A DNA stretch of 64,000 bases from NCBI GenBank assembly GCA_006384855.1, contig VCJN01002586.1, positions 157,709 through 221,708 of the forward strand. Reading direction: 5' to 3'. The stretch is from Tetraselmis striata. Taxonomy: Eukaryota > Chlorophyta > Chlorodendrophyceae > Chlorodendrales > Chlorodendraceae. A program made the position numbers and the translations under genes. The notes below the pieces were generated by a model that saw only the letters and a list, made by a program, of their open reading frames with translations, did not search any database and had not been told where the DNA came from. Shown here in pieces: positions 24,223 through 34,424 of the stretch (its first letter is position 1; every line of letters begins with the position of its first letter).

Positions 24223-24439
24223 GAGACCCTTAATGCAGCATCTATACGACGGCGCGGCCGTTTAGGAAGGGACCAGTATCTCCATAGTAATACGAAAACT
24301 CCTGGGCGGTAGGGAATGCTCCGTCATAGTTAACAATCAAATCGCCAAAGCATTCTGCAAGACTAAATAAATGGAGGTCAGTGATCGAATTTCCAACACT
24401 GCTCCATCACCGTCTTAAAAACGGCCATCAAAATACCCG
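24223..24439. other. Spacer between TIR element and LINE-like remnant
   Basis: No coding signal is seen. Confidence 0.3.
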
Positions 24440-25000
24440 ACACTCACCACGAAAGGTCTGCCCTACCCGTTAGGACGTCGGCCCATTCGAGTAATGCGAG
24501 TTGGGGCAAGCCCCATTCTGCGGAGCAATGAAAGCAATTCGGGAGTGCGATATACCCGTACATGTGCAACAAAATAAAACAAGGCAATGTGACGGAGGGC
24601 ACGACGCCATGTAATTGGAAAAATCCCATTCCTAGTAAAATCCAGTGCGCCGTGAAGGGAGGGAGGGACCCCGCCCGAAACAAAGGCAAGTAAATCCTCA
24701 GGCGTTGACGCAATAACCCGATTACAAATACAATCCCCGAACTCCGGCACTAACAACCCCAAATTATGACGGTGATACCGCCCCTACCGCGGTCACTCCA
24801 ACATATGTTCGATAGTCTCAGATTCGCTTCCGCCACATGCATGGCAGTGCTCAGGGAATCATACATGCATTGCATGAATCCGGGGCAATCGGCGGGCAGT
24901 GGGAAATACTCGGGTGCGTAATTGTATCATAATGTAATCCTTACAACCCGGCCACAACCCCTTGCGGAGACCATACACCCATCCCGTGTTGTGGCAAGGC
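24440..25000 (-). pseudogene. Possible non-LTR retrotransposon 3' end
   Basis: The minus strand at about 24,797-24,847 reads EHCHACGGSESETIEHMLE, which fits the CxxC...E..EH motif found after the RT domain of LINE-type proteins. It is followed after stops by a 99-codon ORF (24,463-24,762) without known motif. No RT core is visible upstream. The call rests on one short motif. Confidence 0.4.
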
Positions 25001-26496
25001 GGGCTTGACACATATTAAGACGCATAGACATATACCTCTGGTGATGTGAAGCACACACGTGCATTGTAACACTTGCCTAAATAAGATGAAAGCGGCGCAA
25101 CAACCGCCATTGACCGCAGCATGACGCATCGTCGTACACGCCGCGGAAGGTTAGCCGACGCAGGTTAGGACCCCGTCCAGCCCGTCGCCTAGCCAGTCGG
25201 CGTTTTGCCGATATATTCATGTATTGAAAACAACATGCATGCGGACGAGGGGAGCTATCAAGACCATCGCTCGGAGCGTTGCGCATGAATAGGCACGGGA
25301 ACGAGAGGAGCAAACATGGGGGTTGAAGGACTTTGCACAAAAGCGCACAGCTACACTATACAATACACATGTAGCGCAGCCAAGTCAAAGTAAGCATTAG
25401 TGCTAAGTCACATTTCGCTACATTCATAATCCCCGTCCTGCGAATTAGCGGTAGTCGCTTGTACTAGCGAATGCATTCAGTACTTATTGGAAAATAACAC
25501 CGTTACTGATCACGTAATGGAATCAAGGAAACGGGGTTTGGAAACAAAAGAGGATGGCCGGAAGCTTGGGTTGTAATTACACTATATATGTGTGTTCCCT
25601 ATACTATGGTTTGGGATGGCATGCCCTAAGAGTTCCTTGGTATGAGCGGCGGAGAGCGGCACGCAATCACGTTATACTCAGCAATTTCGATTGGGATATG
25701 CCCATCCTCCACCAAGTCCTGGCTCGCGACCGTCCCGTTGTCGTCGAGGAGGCATGCGGTTCCTCAGATTGGGTAAGAGAATAAGTCACCTTTGTAGCTT
25801 GCGATATCCGAGTAGCATGAGCGACGAGAGTTTCGAAAGCGCCTCGTGATATGTCGCGCAGCACGTGTGGGCGACTAGTTAATCCTTTGACTGATGCCAC
25901 GGCGTCGTAAGGGATAGTAATTAGTGCCAAGACTTAAATACTGAGGTCATGCTCGCTTCAAAGTCGTTGTTGTTGAGATCTTCAATATGGCATAAGGCGG
26001 AACATGGTTTCAAGGTGGATTTTGCGCTGGCATCTCCGGAGAAACAGCATATAAGTACACATGGTATGTCTGCGAGGGCGGTTACGGTACCATGTACAGT
26101 ACGGACGACACATGATTATCGCAACAACCCACAAATCGTTCCCGACCGGCCGATACCGGGCCCGTCGTTATCGTGTGCGAGTACCCTACATACAAGCGTA
26201 AGTACTGCAGCCCATCAAATTTCATCGGAAATCAAAAAAGGCGGTGAAGCTCTAGCCGTGGTAAAATCTTCCGGGATGCCGTTTTCAGATCTTTCGTTCC
26301 GTTTCGACGGTCCTCCCATTTTCGTCTCAAGATGTACTGCGCAGTATACTGTTAATGCTTAGCGCAGAATGGGACGAGGGGTTCCGGGACCGTCGGGACC
26401 GATCTTGCCCGACACATACACAGTTGTCCCCTAATTTGATGACGTCTAGGACCGTGACCGAGCCAGATTTTCAATTTTCGCTTTTAATTTTTAAAA
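25001..26496. other. Degenerate repeat DNA, no gene recognised
   Basis: AT-richer sequence with only short ORFs. It may include more of the LINE-like remnant on the minus strand (25,000-25,340). Nothing else can be supported. Confidence 0.35.
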
Positions 26497-26690
26497 TACA
26501 TCAGGGCTTTCACAAAAGCGCACTACAACAGAACTAACAACAATTATGAAAGGTTGCCAGCAAAAGAGAGACATAAGCCTGAAACCAAGGTCGAGCATGA
26601 GGACGGGGAGCCAAAAACCAAGAAGGAGCCAAGGGAACCATGAAGTCACTTAGCTGCCAGGAACTAAAGGAACCCCCGCCCCGGGGTAGG
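26497..26690 (+). repeat. LTR fragment of the Ty3-type family at 62 kb
   Basis: This matches the reverse complement of about 61,960-62,130 over most of its length, including GAGAGACATAAGCCTGAAAC, GCGCACTACAACAGAACTAA (near match) and the repeated GAGCCAAG blocks. It is probably the end of a long terminal repeat left by an element of the same family. It abuts the 3' end of the 26.7-28.1 kb ORF. Confidence 0.65.
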
Positions 26691-26693
26691 CTA

Positions 26694-28145
26694 TCAGGCG
26701 CGGCGAGGACGCTTGCAGCCAACGACCCGGGTCATAGCAACACATGCCGACGAGCGACGCGACGCAGGCGCAGGAGCACCATCACGTGCCGCACGCGCAG
26801 CCGCGACCCCGCCAAGAACGTTGTCTGCATGTGCCATGTTGATGAGCAAGGAGAAACGGCGGCGCCACGCAAACAAAAGCTGGCCGATTTTTTGGCCAGT
26901 GTGTGCTTGTCTAGCTTTCGCGAGCTCCACCAAGAAAGCCTCGGCGTGCGGGGCCAGCGAGCCAAACTCGGAAACGGCGAAAGGAACAGAGCGAAGCATG
27001 CCGGCAGCGTTTCGGACACCCTCGTCATACTTCTGGATTTTGCGGCGCTCTGCAGCCCGCAAAGCAGTCGTTGGATCCGAGGTTGACACGCCGAGGATAG
27101 GGGCAATGGTGGTATCGACAGCAACCGTGTTTCCGCGGATGCCGCCATACCCAAAAAGCCCAACATCGGCAGGCCGCCCGTCGCTGCCCTTCGGGAGAGA
27201 AACAAGCACCGACGGGTCCGTGAGGATATGGACACCCACGCCCCGCGCGGATTTCACGTCGTGGCAAATGTCGGAAAGGCCATGTGCCGCCCACTCGTGT
27301 GCGGCGTGATTGGAGTCGCCCCCGGAGCAACGTGCCACGTGATCAGCGTATGCGACCGCCCAAGTTGAAGGAGTGAACTCCACGCCAGCATCCTCAAAAC
27401 GGGCCAGCATACCTTGTACCGAGAAGGAGCAAAAAGCAAAAGAGCATAGCTCGCCAAGGGAGAGGACAGGAGCCGCCGGAAGGCCAAATGGGCGGCAAGC
27501 GGCAACACGGAACATGGAATCGTAGTACTCAGGGGAACGCTCACGGACTTCACCAAGGCGACCCTCACTTGGAGGATCAGTCACCAGGAACGCCGTCGCT
27601 GCGCGTAAGAGGCGGCCTCGGAAGCGGTTGCTGTCAGGGCCGCTTGTAGGCATACGCGCAACAAGCTTTGCGAAACGGACCGTGTGAATGCGGTGGCTCA
27701 GGGTTTCCTGTACTTTCCGCATGGAGTGCAAGGGGAAGTCCGAGTAATGCGGGATAGCTTGGAGGTCGGCCGCCGAGCGCATTGCAGACGCCGGCTCAAC
27801 CCCTGCGGTCGAGCAGCCGGCACGGGCAACGTGGGAGCGCTTGGAGGGGAGCAACTTTAGGGCAGAGGCCAACGGCCCCGCTAGATCTTCGAGCACCGCG
27901 TCTCCACACTCGTCAATGACACGGGTATGAGCGGCGCGAAGCTCGACTGCCCACATCGGCGCCGACGCGTTGGCGCCGGCATCGAGCTCCAACGTTGGGG
28001 TGGCCAACGCCTGGTGGATCGAGGACGCCCCAACAAGGTAGAGACTATGAGGGCTGGATACGCTGGACGGGTCGGAAAAGAACGCCCCGGCGTCGCTCAG
28101 GGTGGCGTGTTGAGCACGGAGGAAAGTCACAGCTTGGCCAACCAC
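26694..28145 (-). CDS. Retroelement ORF with restriction-endonuclease-like C-terminal domain
   Basis: Uninterrupted 483-codon ORF. Its C-terminal half has the pattern of the PD-(D/E)xK nuclease-like domain seen in algal and oomycete reverse-transcriptase-type proteins: a His-rich segment (HAAHEWAAHGL), RPADVGLFGYGGIRG, NTVAVDTTIAP, AERRKIQKYDEGVRNAAG, then SVPFAVSEFGSLAPHAEAFL. No reverse transcriptase motifs (no YxDD) are present, so it is either a 5'-truncated element or a stand-alone ORF. A second degenerate copy of the region containing the endonuclease core lies at 54,708-54,980 on the opposite strand, showing that it is mobile. The ATG at 28,145 is simply the first in the open frame. 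The domain call is recalled family similarity. Confidence 0.65.
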   Translation of the reverse strand: MVGQAVTFLRAQHATLSDAGAFFSDPSSVSSPHSLYLVGASSIHQALATPTLELDAGANASAPMWAVELRAAHTRVIDECGDAVLEDLAGPLASALKLLPSKRSHVARAGCSTAGVEPASAMRSAADLQAIPHYSDFPLHSMRKVQETLSHRIHTVRFAKLVARMPTSGPDSNRFRGRLLRAATAFLVTDPPSEGRLGEVRERSPEYYDSMFRVAACRPFGLPAAPVLSLGELCSFAFCSFSVQGMLARFEDAGVEFTPSTWAVAYADHVARCSGGDSNHAAHEWAAHGLSDICHDVKSARGVGVHILTDPSVLVSLPKGSDGRPADVGLFGYGGIRGNTVAVDTTIAPILGVSTSDPTTALRAAERRKIQKYDEGVRNAAGMLRSVPFAVSEFGSLAPHAEAFLVELAKARQAHTGQKIGQLLFAWRRRFSLLINMAHADNVLGGVAAARAARDGAPAPASRRSSACVAMTRVVGCKRPRRA

Positions 28146-28739
28146 GAGGGCGGCAGGGGGCGGCCACGAGGGCTTTCGCTTTTAATTAAGTATGATATAG
28201 TGATATAATGCATCAAAGCAAGTACTAAACTGGCTTCGCGTGTACGAGGAGAACCCGATACCGGCATTTCAGGAACGCCGGCATTTTAGGAACGGCAACA
28301 ATAGCAACCAGACGAGCACGACCCTACGTACTCCCTACGCTACCAAACGCACGTCTAGCGTGATGTTGTGATTGACGTGCAGTGAACGGCCGCAGCACAG
28401 GGGCGACCGCACGAGCAGCGACTCTATGTGCGCAGTAATCGCCACGAGTAGCGACTCTCCACCCGCGGGGTCCCCCGGGGCTGGCGGCGAGCCCGGGCGC
28501 CCTTTGCGGCCGGCGCGCGTCCGCGCGATTCTGAATCTGAATCTGAAACGCGAATAATCTCAGTAGATGACTCTCGACGGGTTCGCCCGATGTCTTGGGG
28601 CGATCTTCGATTCAGATTTAGATATTTTTCCCCACAAACTCATCCACATAATGATATTCAATAGGACGTCATGTACCGGTATCCAGTGGTAAACAATTTT
28701 CCAAACTACCGTTTACATGTATACTCTGATTCGTGCTTG
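28146..28739. other. No gene seen
   Basis: Upstream flank of the 483-codon ORF. It contains an imperfect duplication of CACGAGNAGCGACTCT (28,409 and 28,444). Confidence 0.35.
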
Positions 28740-28912
28740 TTCAGACTAGACCTGTTGCGCCAACTGGAGTCGTAGGTCTGGCATAGCCCTTAAAGCACTC
28801 AGACCCATAACCATCATAGCCCTTATAGACCATTGCCTCATTCGAACCCCGACGGAAGGGCTAATGCACCAACCAGGAAAACATGGGACACACCGGGCCG
28901 ATATTGCCGGAA
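28740..28912 (-). repeat. Dispersed repeat, copy 2
   Basis: The reverse complement matches 13,490-13,630, including the B-box-like GGTTCGAATGAG (28,838-28,849 on this strand) and TGCATTAGCCCTTC. No transposase sequence follows this copy, which suggests the repeat is an independent unit. Confidence 0.65.
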
Positions 28913-30398
28913 TACATCGACAAGGATAACTATGGCGAAAATATGCCATGGTTTCGACATATTATCTGCTAGCACCACGCACACCAACCGTCACCACGGC
29001 GCAACACATCCGGCATAGTCCATCCTCACTCATCCTTGACCAAGGTAAGGACCATGTCTAGGTCTGGCAGGCGCGGCTGGGTCAATGGCGGTCGTATTTA
29101 GGTCATTCGGATTGCCACAACGGTGGGGGTGGGGGTGGGAGTGGTTGGTGTGTAACGTAGGATGCCCTTAGGTTTCGACACGGCGCTGGCTGGCCAGTCC
29201 CGCTCATCAGCGCCATTGTTACTCGCACTTGCTAACCGAAGCCACCAGAAGCCCCCAGGTTGTGTCAGCGAGTCTACTAAACCCTCTTACATGCATGTGG
29301 GCTGGTGGTTGGGCGCGTTGTAGGCTTTGAGGCCGGCCGCGGAAAGACCGCGCGGGCGGCTCGTTCTCGCGCGCATACCCCCACTCCGCGTCTACCCTGT
29401 ACCGGCACGCCACCCAACGGCATCGGGCTTGTTAGCCCGGCTACATAGCCCAGAACTAAGATGAAGGGGAGCCTTCGTGCGACCACCACTAAGGTCGCAC
29501 GGAGGGTGTTGCCGTCTTCTGTGGGTCAAGATGGGTGCGTGTATGCTAGAGCCGTAGTGTACTCGTAGTATTTGTCGCCCCTAGGTATAGGTTACGACAA
29601 CTTACCGCACTTTTATCGCACTCGCCGATCACCATCGACGCCACGACACCACCCACACCTCCACACCACCTCCATATTTCTTTTTCTTTTAGGTGCAGGC
29701 CCTTCGAACAGGCGCGCGGTGTGGCGGCAAGGAGAGGTGGAACACTTGCAGCGCGAGTTTCACTTTGACTGCATGCATGCAACCGGCGGTCCGCCGGCGC
29801 CGGCTGCGGGCAGCCAACCTACGGCGACCGCATGCTGGGGTTCATTGCCGATATGTGCCAGATAGCCCTCAATCAGACGAACAAAATGCGCCATTGTTGG
29901 CCGGCATATGGGAGCCCGTCCGACGACGAAGATACACGATGAAAACTGAGCGAAAACTTAGGGCGTGTCGAAACTTAGGGCTTTTCTCGCTATATGGAAC
30001 TGAAATGCCAAGTTATTAGGCCAAGCCGCATTGATTACAGCCACTCATGGTGATGAGTGCTTGGTACCCATGCCTGGCACCGGTGGTAACTACCGCTATC
30101 CTATAAGGATCAGTCGCTGGGTGTTGCAAGACAGTGAGAAACTCTCATTTTAATATAAGTAATAAATCCGGGAGACTACTTCATCCAATTCAGCGACGAC
30201 AAATCCCCCCCCCCCCCCCCCCCCCCCCCCCCCGCCCCGCCCGGGGACAGGACCGGCAACAGTGAAACCCTAGCTTGCAGCGACCACAGGTACTGGTACG
30301 GTACGGTACGGTACGAAGCTGCGCACCGCCGGCGCGCCTGCCGCCGAGTAATCCTTACATGATTATGTGAATTAAGCCCCGAATTATTAATCACTGAA
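28913..30398. other. No gene recognised
   Basis: Low-similarity sequence. An ORF at 29,572-29,865 includes a possible CTTTTAG acceptor (29,687-29,693) but no known domain. A 31-nt poly-C run lies near 30,207-30,233, and a GGTAC pentanucleotide repeat lies at about 30,291-30,315. Confidence 0.35.
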
Positions 30399-30668
30399 TT
30401 AGAGGCATATCATACGGACATCGCGTCATCAGATAATCCTTGTCATCATCTACCGTTCGCGCACCGCGGGCTGCCACGTCGACAACGCTAACGCATGACA
30501 AGAGATGTGATTCATACGGACAAACGTCAAGATTCGTTGGTCTGTCATCAGATATCGCAAGAAATCGGCCGGCGGTTCTAGTTCCGCCGCCGCCATCGGG
30601 CCCGCAAACACCATCTTTTCCCTCGTGTCTCTCGCCCAGTCCCTTCCGCCCATCCACACTGGACAGTC

Positions 30669-30932
30669 ATGGAGCGTCCCAGCTTTGCCGTAGACGAAGT
30701 TGGTGGGCTTGCACTTACCTACGGCAACGCGCAGTCGGAGGGCAGCGCGTTCCCTCGGATGCTGGCCGTTGCCGGGGCCGCACTAGACATAGACATGGAC
30801 AGACCGCATACAGACGAAGCGTACACCGATGAGGACGACCACGGGGCCACGCCCCAAGGCAACGCGGGCGCACGCCATCCTAACCGTGCAGGCAACGAGA
30901 AGCGCGACAGGGATCAGGCACTGCGCCGGTAG
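30669..30932 (+). CDS. Small ORF inside the Harbinger-like element
   Basis: An 87-codon ORF starting at an ATG preceded by pyrimidine-rich sequence. The protein is acidic in the middle (DIDMDRPHTDEAYTDEDDH) and basic at the end. No domain is recognised. It could be a remnant first exon of an element protein or chance. Confidence 0.25.
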   Translation: MERPSFAVDEVGGLALTYGNAQSEGSAFPRMLAVAGAALDIDMDRPHTDEAYTDEDDHGATPQGNAGARHPNRAGNEKRDRDQALRR

Positions 30933-31239
30933 TCGAGGGATGACCACGCGCGGGCGGGCGAGACGGGCGCAGCGCGGTGGCGGCGGGCGAGGCGCCAGGG
31001 CTGCAGCCCCTGCGCCCCGCCAGTGCACGGGCCTTCGCGCGTAACTCCCGCGGCGAAACCGTGAACCCAGGGGAAACAGGACCCCCCATAGTGCGGGGAG
31101 GGGGGGTCTCCCATGTGGGTACGCCCCGCCTGGGTGTCCGTTGCGGAGACTGCTCGGTGGAGTTTGCCATGGCGTCGGCGGGTGCCGGGCAGGTAGGTAG
31201 ACTGGTCGAAAATGTTTTGAAAATGGGCTGGCCGAGGCT

Positions 31240-31333
31240 GCTATCTGATGACGCGTGTGCACTGTACACGGGGGCATTTCCATTTGGAAATGCCCCCGTG
31301 TACAGTATACACGCGGGTCTGTCATCAGATAGC
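31240..31333. repeat. 94-bp near-perfect palindrome
   Basis: The arms begin GCTATCTGATGAC and end GTCATCAGATAGC. The inner 22 bp on each side (ACTGTACACGGGGGCATTTC plus CA) pair perfectly around a centre at about 31,283. Only a short segment between outer and inner arms is unmatched. It lies inside the Harbinger-like element and reuses its TCATCAGATA motif. Confidence 0.9.
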
Positions 31334-31437
31334 GGCGCGGGGCATGTCATCACTTACGACGTGGCACGCTCCGGTGCGAGTATTTATCCGATGACAGGAT
31401 TTTCTGATGACGCGATGTCCGTATGAAATGCCTCTTA

Positions 31438-31861
31438 TTGACAAAACCTGGCACCTCCCACAAAGGGATGTGGTCGACCTGCCGCCTGCTCGTCTGAGTC
31501 CACCCTCTTTCGCTCGCACCACTTCCGAGACCGCACCCAATCAAAGCCCGAGCGTTTAATATGTTACTGGCACAGGTGCATAGAGGAAGCTTGGTAGTGC
31601 ATATCCTGATGGCGAGGAGGGTCTGGTGGGCATCCTTCCCCAAGCAGTAAGCCAGCGTGAAGGTTCTGCTGTGTTGGTATGGGTAATAATCGGCTGGCGG
31701 ATGAGTGGCAGGTCGGTCGGCAGGCGGCACAGGTAGTACTCAATCAATAAAATCCAGTAAACAAGCCGCGCCCCAAAGGAGCGGCAGCAACGCCGCGCCG
31801 TCCGACCCTTCAATCGGCACGTCCGGACGGGGCTTGGGGCGGGGAAGCACGCGGGCGCAAT
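31438..31861. other. Promoter region of the membrane-protein gene
   Basis: Sequence between the Harbinger-like element and the start codon at 31,862. No clear TATA box or other site. Confidence 0.35.
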
Positions 31862-34424
31862 ATGGGCAGGGACGATGGGGCGCTGTCGCCTGCCCGCGGC
31901 GAGGGCGGCCCGGCGGAGGACGACCGTCAGGCGCTGCTGTCGCCGGCCTCCAAGGGTGCTTCATCTTCCTGCTCCGTGCGCAGTTCCGCAGCGGGCGCAC
32001 TGAAGCAGCGGCAGAGCCCTCGCAGCGTGCGCCGGCTGGCGGTGGCGGAGAAGGAGGGGGGCGGGGCTACTGTGGAGGCGGTTCGGTCGCCGGAGCGGAT
32101 CGACGAGGAAGCGGCGCGGGAAGAAGAGGGTGGCGCGGGGCTGCCAGGGCCGGGCTGGATGCGCGTGGGCGGCTATCTCATCGGGCATGGTATCCGCGTG
32201 GTCACCGACATCGAGGGGCGCGACCACGGGGGGCACCCCTTCTCCTGGCGCATAGAGACCGCCGCATTGGCGGTGCGAGCGGAGGTGCCGGGTGCCAGCT
32301 TGATTCTGCCCCCCGGCCCCGCGCGCTCCGTCGCCTTCTGGATGGGGCTGCTTTACCTCGCGGGCTCCACACTCTTCGTGTTCGGCGCCGCCGCCAGCCT
32401 CTTCTCCACCGTGGTGAGGCACGAACTTACGCTCTTCGCGCTGGTGGATGTGCCATACTTCGTGGGCGCGGTCCTGTACCAGGTGGCCAACTACTTTGCC
32501 ATGGTGGAGCCGCTCAACGAGGACCTCGGCTTCCGGCAATACCTGTGCGCGCGCGCCCGCCCTCTCCAAACACCCACACTCACACACATGTCTTGCCCCA
32601 CCATAGCATGGCATCAGGCCGCATGGTCGACACATGTCGGCCTCATACCCACTGCCGCGTGCGAATCAGAGTTGTGCCGGCCCTTACTCAGCCCCGACCA
32701 CCACTTCAACCATAAGTCCGGAGTTGGGCTGGATTCAGGTCTGAGTTCAGCCTGAATTCAGCTGAATTCGTGCCTTAGTACCATGGCCATAGTCTTCACG
32801 GAACCACACATTCGTATTGCACCTTTCAGTCATTCAGGACTGGACGCATGCCGAAATCCCGCTGAACTCAGTTCCGGCCACACTTCACCCTTCCCTACTC
32901 CCTCAGGTCCGTGCCACTCTGATGGCTGGTGCAGACTCATCCATATGCTCACACCCACACCCTGACAATGTGGCGCAGGTGGGAGCGCAGCGCGCTGGGC
33001 GGGCAGGCGCCCGCCGGCCTGCCACCCCCCATGCCGCGCCCCACTGCGCGCTGGCTGGGCTTCGCCAACCGGCTGCCCTTCTACGGCGGCACGCTCTACT
33101 TCCTGGGCGGCCTTGCGTACGTGGTGATGACGGCGGTCCCCATGCTGGACGCCGACCCCAGCGCGCTGGCGGAGACGCTGGCGGTGGACACGATGGCGGT
33201 GCTGGGCGGCGTCGGCTTCGTCTTGGGCGCGTACTGCTACTGCTTTGAGTACGGCCAGCAGGTGCACGCATGCAGCACAGCTGCCATGCCTGACTTGGGC
33301 GGGGCAGCCAGGGTGTCAGGAGACCAGGCAAGCGGGTGGTTGAGGCCGCATGCGGTGCGGTGTACGCATGGGCACGGCAGTACGAGTTGCCTCACCAGTA
33401 GCGCGTTATGACCACAGCGGAGCTGTCGCCTGCACAGAGCGCCCGGGAAGTGGATCGCTGCCTGAAAGACCGTTGTAGATAGATATACTGTGGGGGTGTG
33501 TCGCTGTTGCCAGTCCTATCGCGGGCCGGGGGGGGGCTCACCACACACCCAATGGGGGGCTTTCATGTCCTTGAGCACCGCCCGCGTTCCAAGGTCGCTT
33601 CCTCGCTGTACTCGCAGCGCTTCTCACAGGATTTGGAGTTGTTCGATATAGGTCTGATCAAGTTAAGCGCGTTTTGTTTCAGAACCCAGCACCCCAGTTG
33701 CTATTTTCGGCCCTTGTGACAACCGCGCCAGCGAAAATAATGTCTCCATCTCCATCATGCATGCAAAACTAGGTTGTTTTGACTCAAGCTCTGCCGATTG
33801 TGCGGGTTGTCGGGTTTGAAGGAGTGCTCATACAATAGCATCAGTGCATGTTAGTATATCTTTCTCACTTCTAGATGATGAAGACATGGAAGGGTGAATC
33901 GGCAGTGGTGAGTGCACCGGCAGGGCTGTACACCCTCTCTCCTTGCCCGCGGGCCTACAGGCTGAGCCCCGGCTGTGTGCTCCGCCCCATGTATCCCCCA
34001 GCTCTCCAAGCAGGACCCAAACACGCGCGCCTCCGCCGGCGGTGCGCTCTTCTACATCTGCGCTGGTGTGTGCCCCATTGCTGGCTCGCACGAGCTCCTC
34101 CATGTCGGCTTCCTCATCAACAGCGCCAACATGCTCGGCTCGCTCGGCTTCCTGCTCAGCGGCTTCTTCTCCTTCGCGTCCCCCGGCAGCGTGGCGCGGC
34201 TGCTCATTCAGGCGGAGACCTTCGTGGGCTACCTTGTCGGCTCGATGCTCTTCGGCGTGGGAGCTGTGCTGCTGATGGTGGAGGTGTACCAGCCCACCTC
34301 GCGCAGCCGGCGCCGCTATGAGGAGCTGCGCCGCCTGCCCGGCAAGGGTCGGGCGCAGGGGCCTGGCTCGCCCCTCCTGGGCCTGGGGCCTGAGGCGATT
34401 GAGCTCATGGGCCACACGGCATAG
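31862..34424 (+). CDS. Polytopic membrane protein with three two-helix modules (YrhK-like)
   Basis: Three exons join in phase: 31,862 to about 32,545 (donor GTGCGC), about 32,981-33,260 (GCGCAG acceptor, donor GTGCAC) and 34,002-34,424 (CCCCAG acceptor). The N-terminal 100 residues are polar and disordered-looking. The membrane part repeats a pattern of paired helices: FWMGLLYLAGSTLFVFGAAA with PYFVGAVLYQVANYF; FYGGTLYFLGGLAYVVM with MAVLGGVGFVLGAYCYCF; and NMLGSLGFLLSGFFSF with FVGYLVGSMLFGVGAVLLM. The small-residue FxxGxxLY signature resembles bacterial YrhK-type two-helix domains, but this is a weak match. The protein ends in a basic cytosolic tail. Function unknown. Confidence 0.7.

Larger units (their letters stand above)
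30402..31434. mobile_element. PIF/Harbinger-like TIR transposon, 1,033 bp, non-autonomous
   Basis: The ends form an inverted repeat of about 45 bp with few mismatches. The left end begins GAGGCATATCATACGGACAT at 30,402. The right end, reverse complemented from 31,434, begins GAGGCATTTCATACGGACAT. Both continue CGCGTCATCAGA. The element is flanked by TTA at 30,399-30,401 and 31,435-31,437, a 3-bp target duplication typical of PIF/Harbinger elements. Subterminal copies of TCATCAGATA occur at about 30,545 and 31,323 and inverted at 31,242. No DDE transposase is encoded. Confidence 0.8.

Noticed and set aside
29129..29150. GGTGGGGGTGGGGGTGGGAG, possible G-quadruplex regulatory site
   Set aside because: Short purine-rich stretch in repeat DNA with no nearby gene to regulate.
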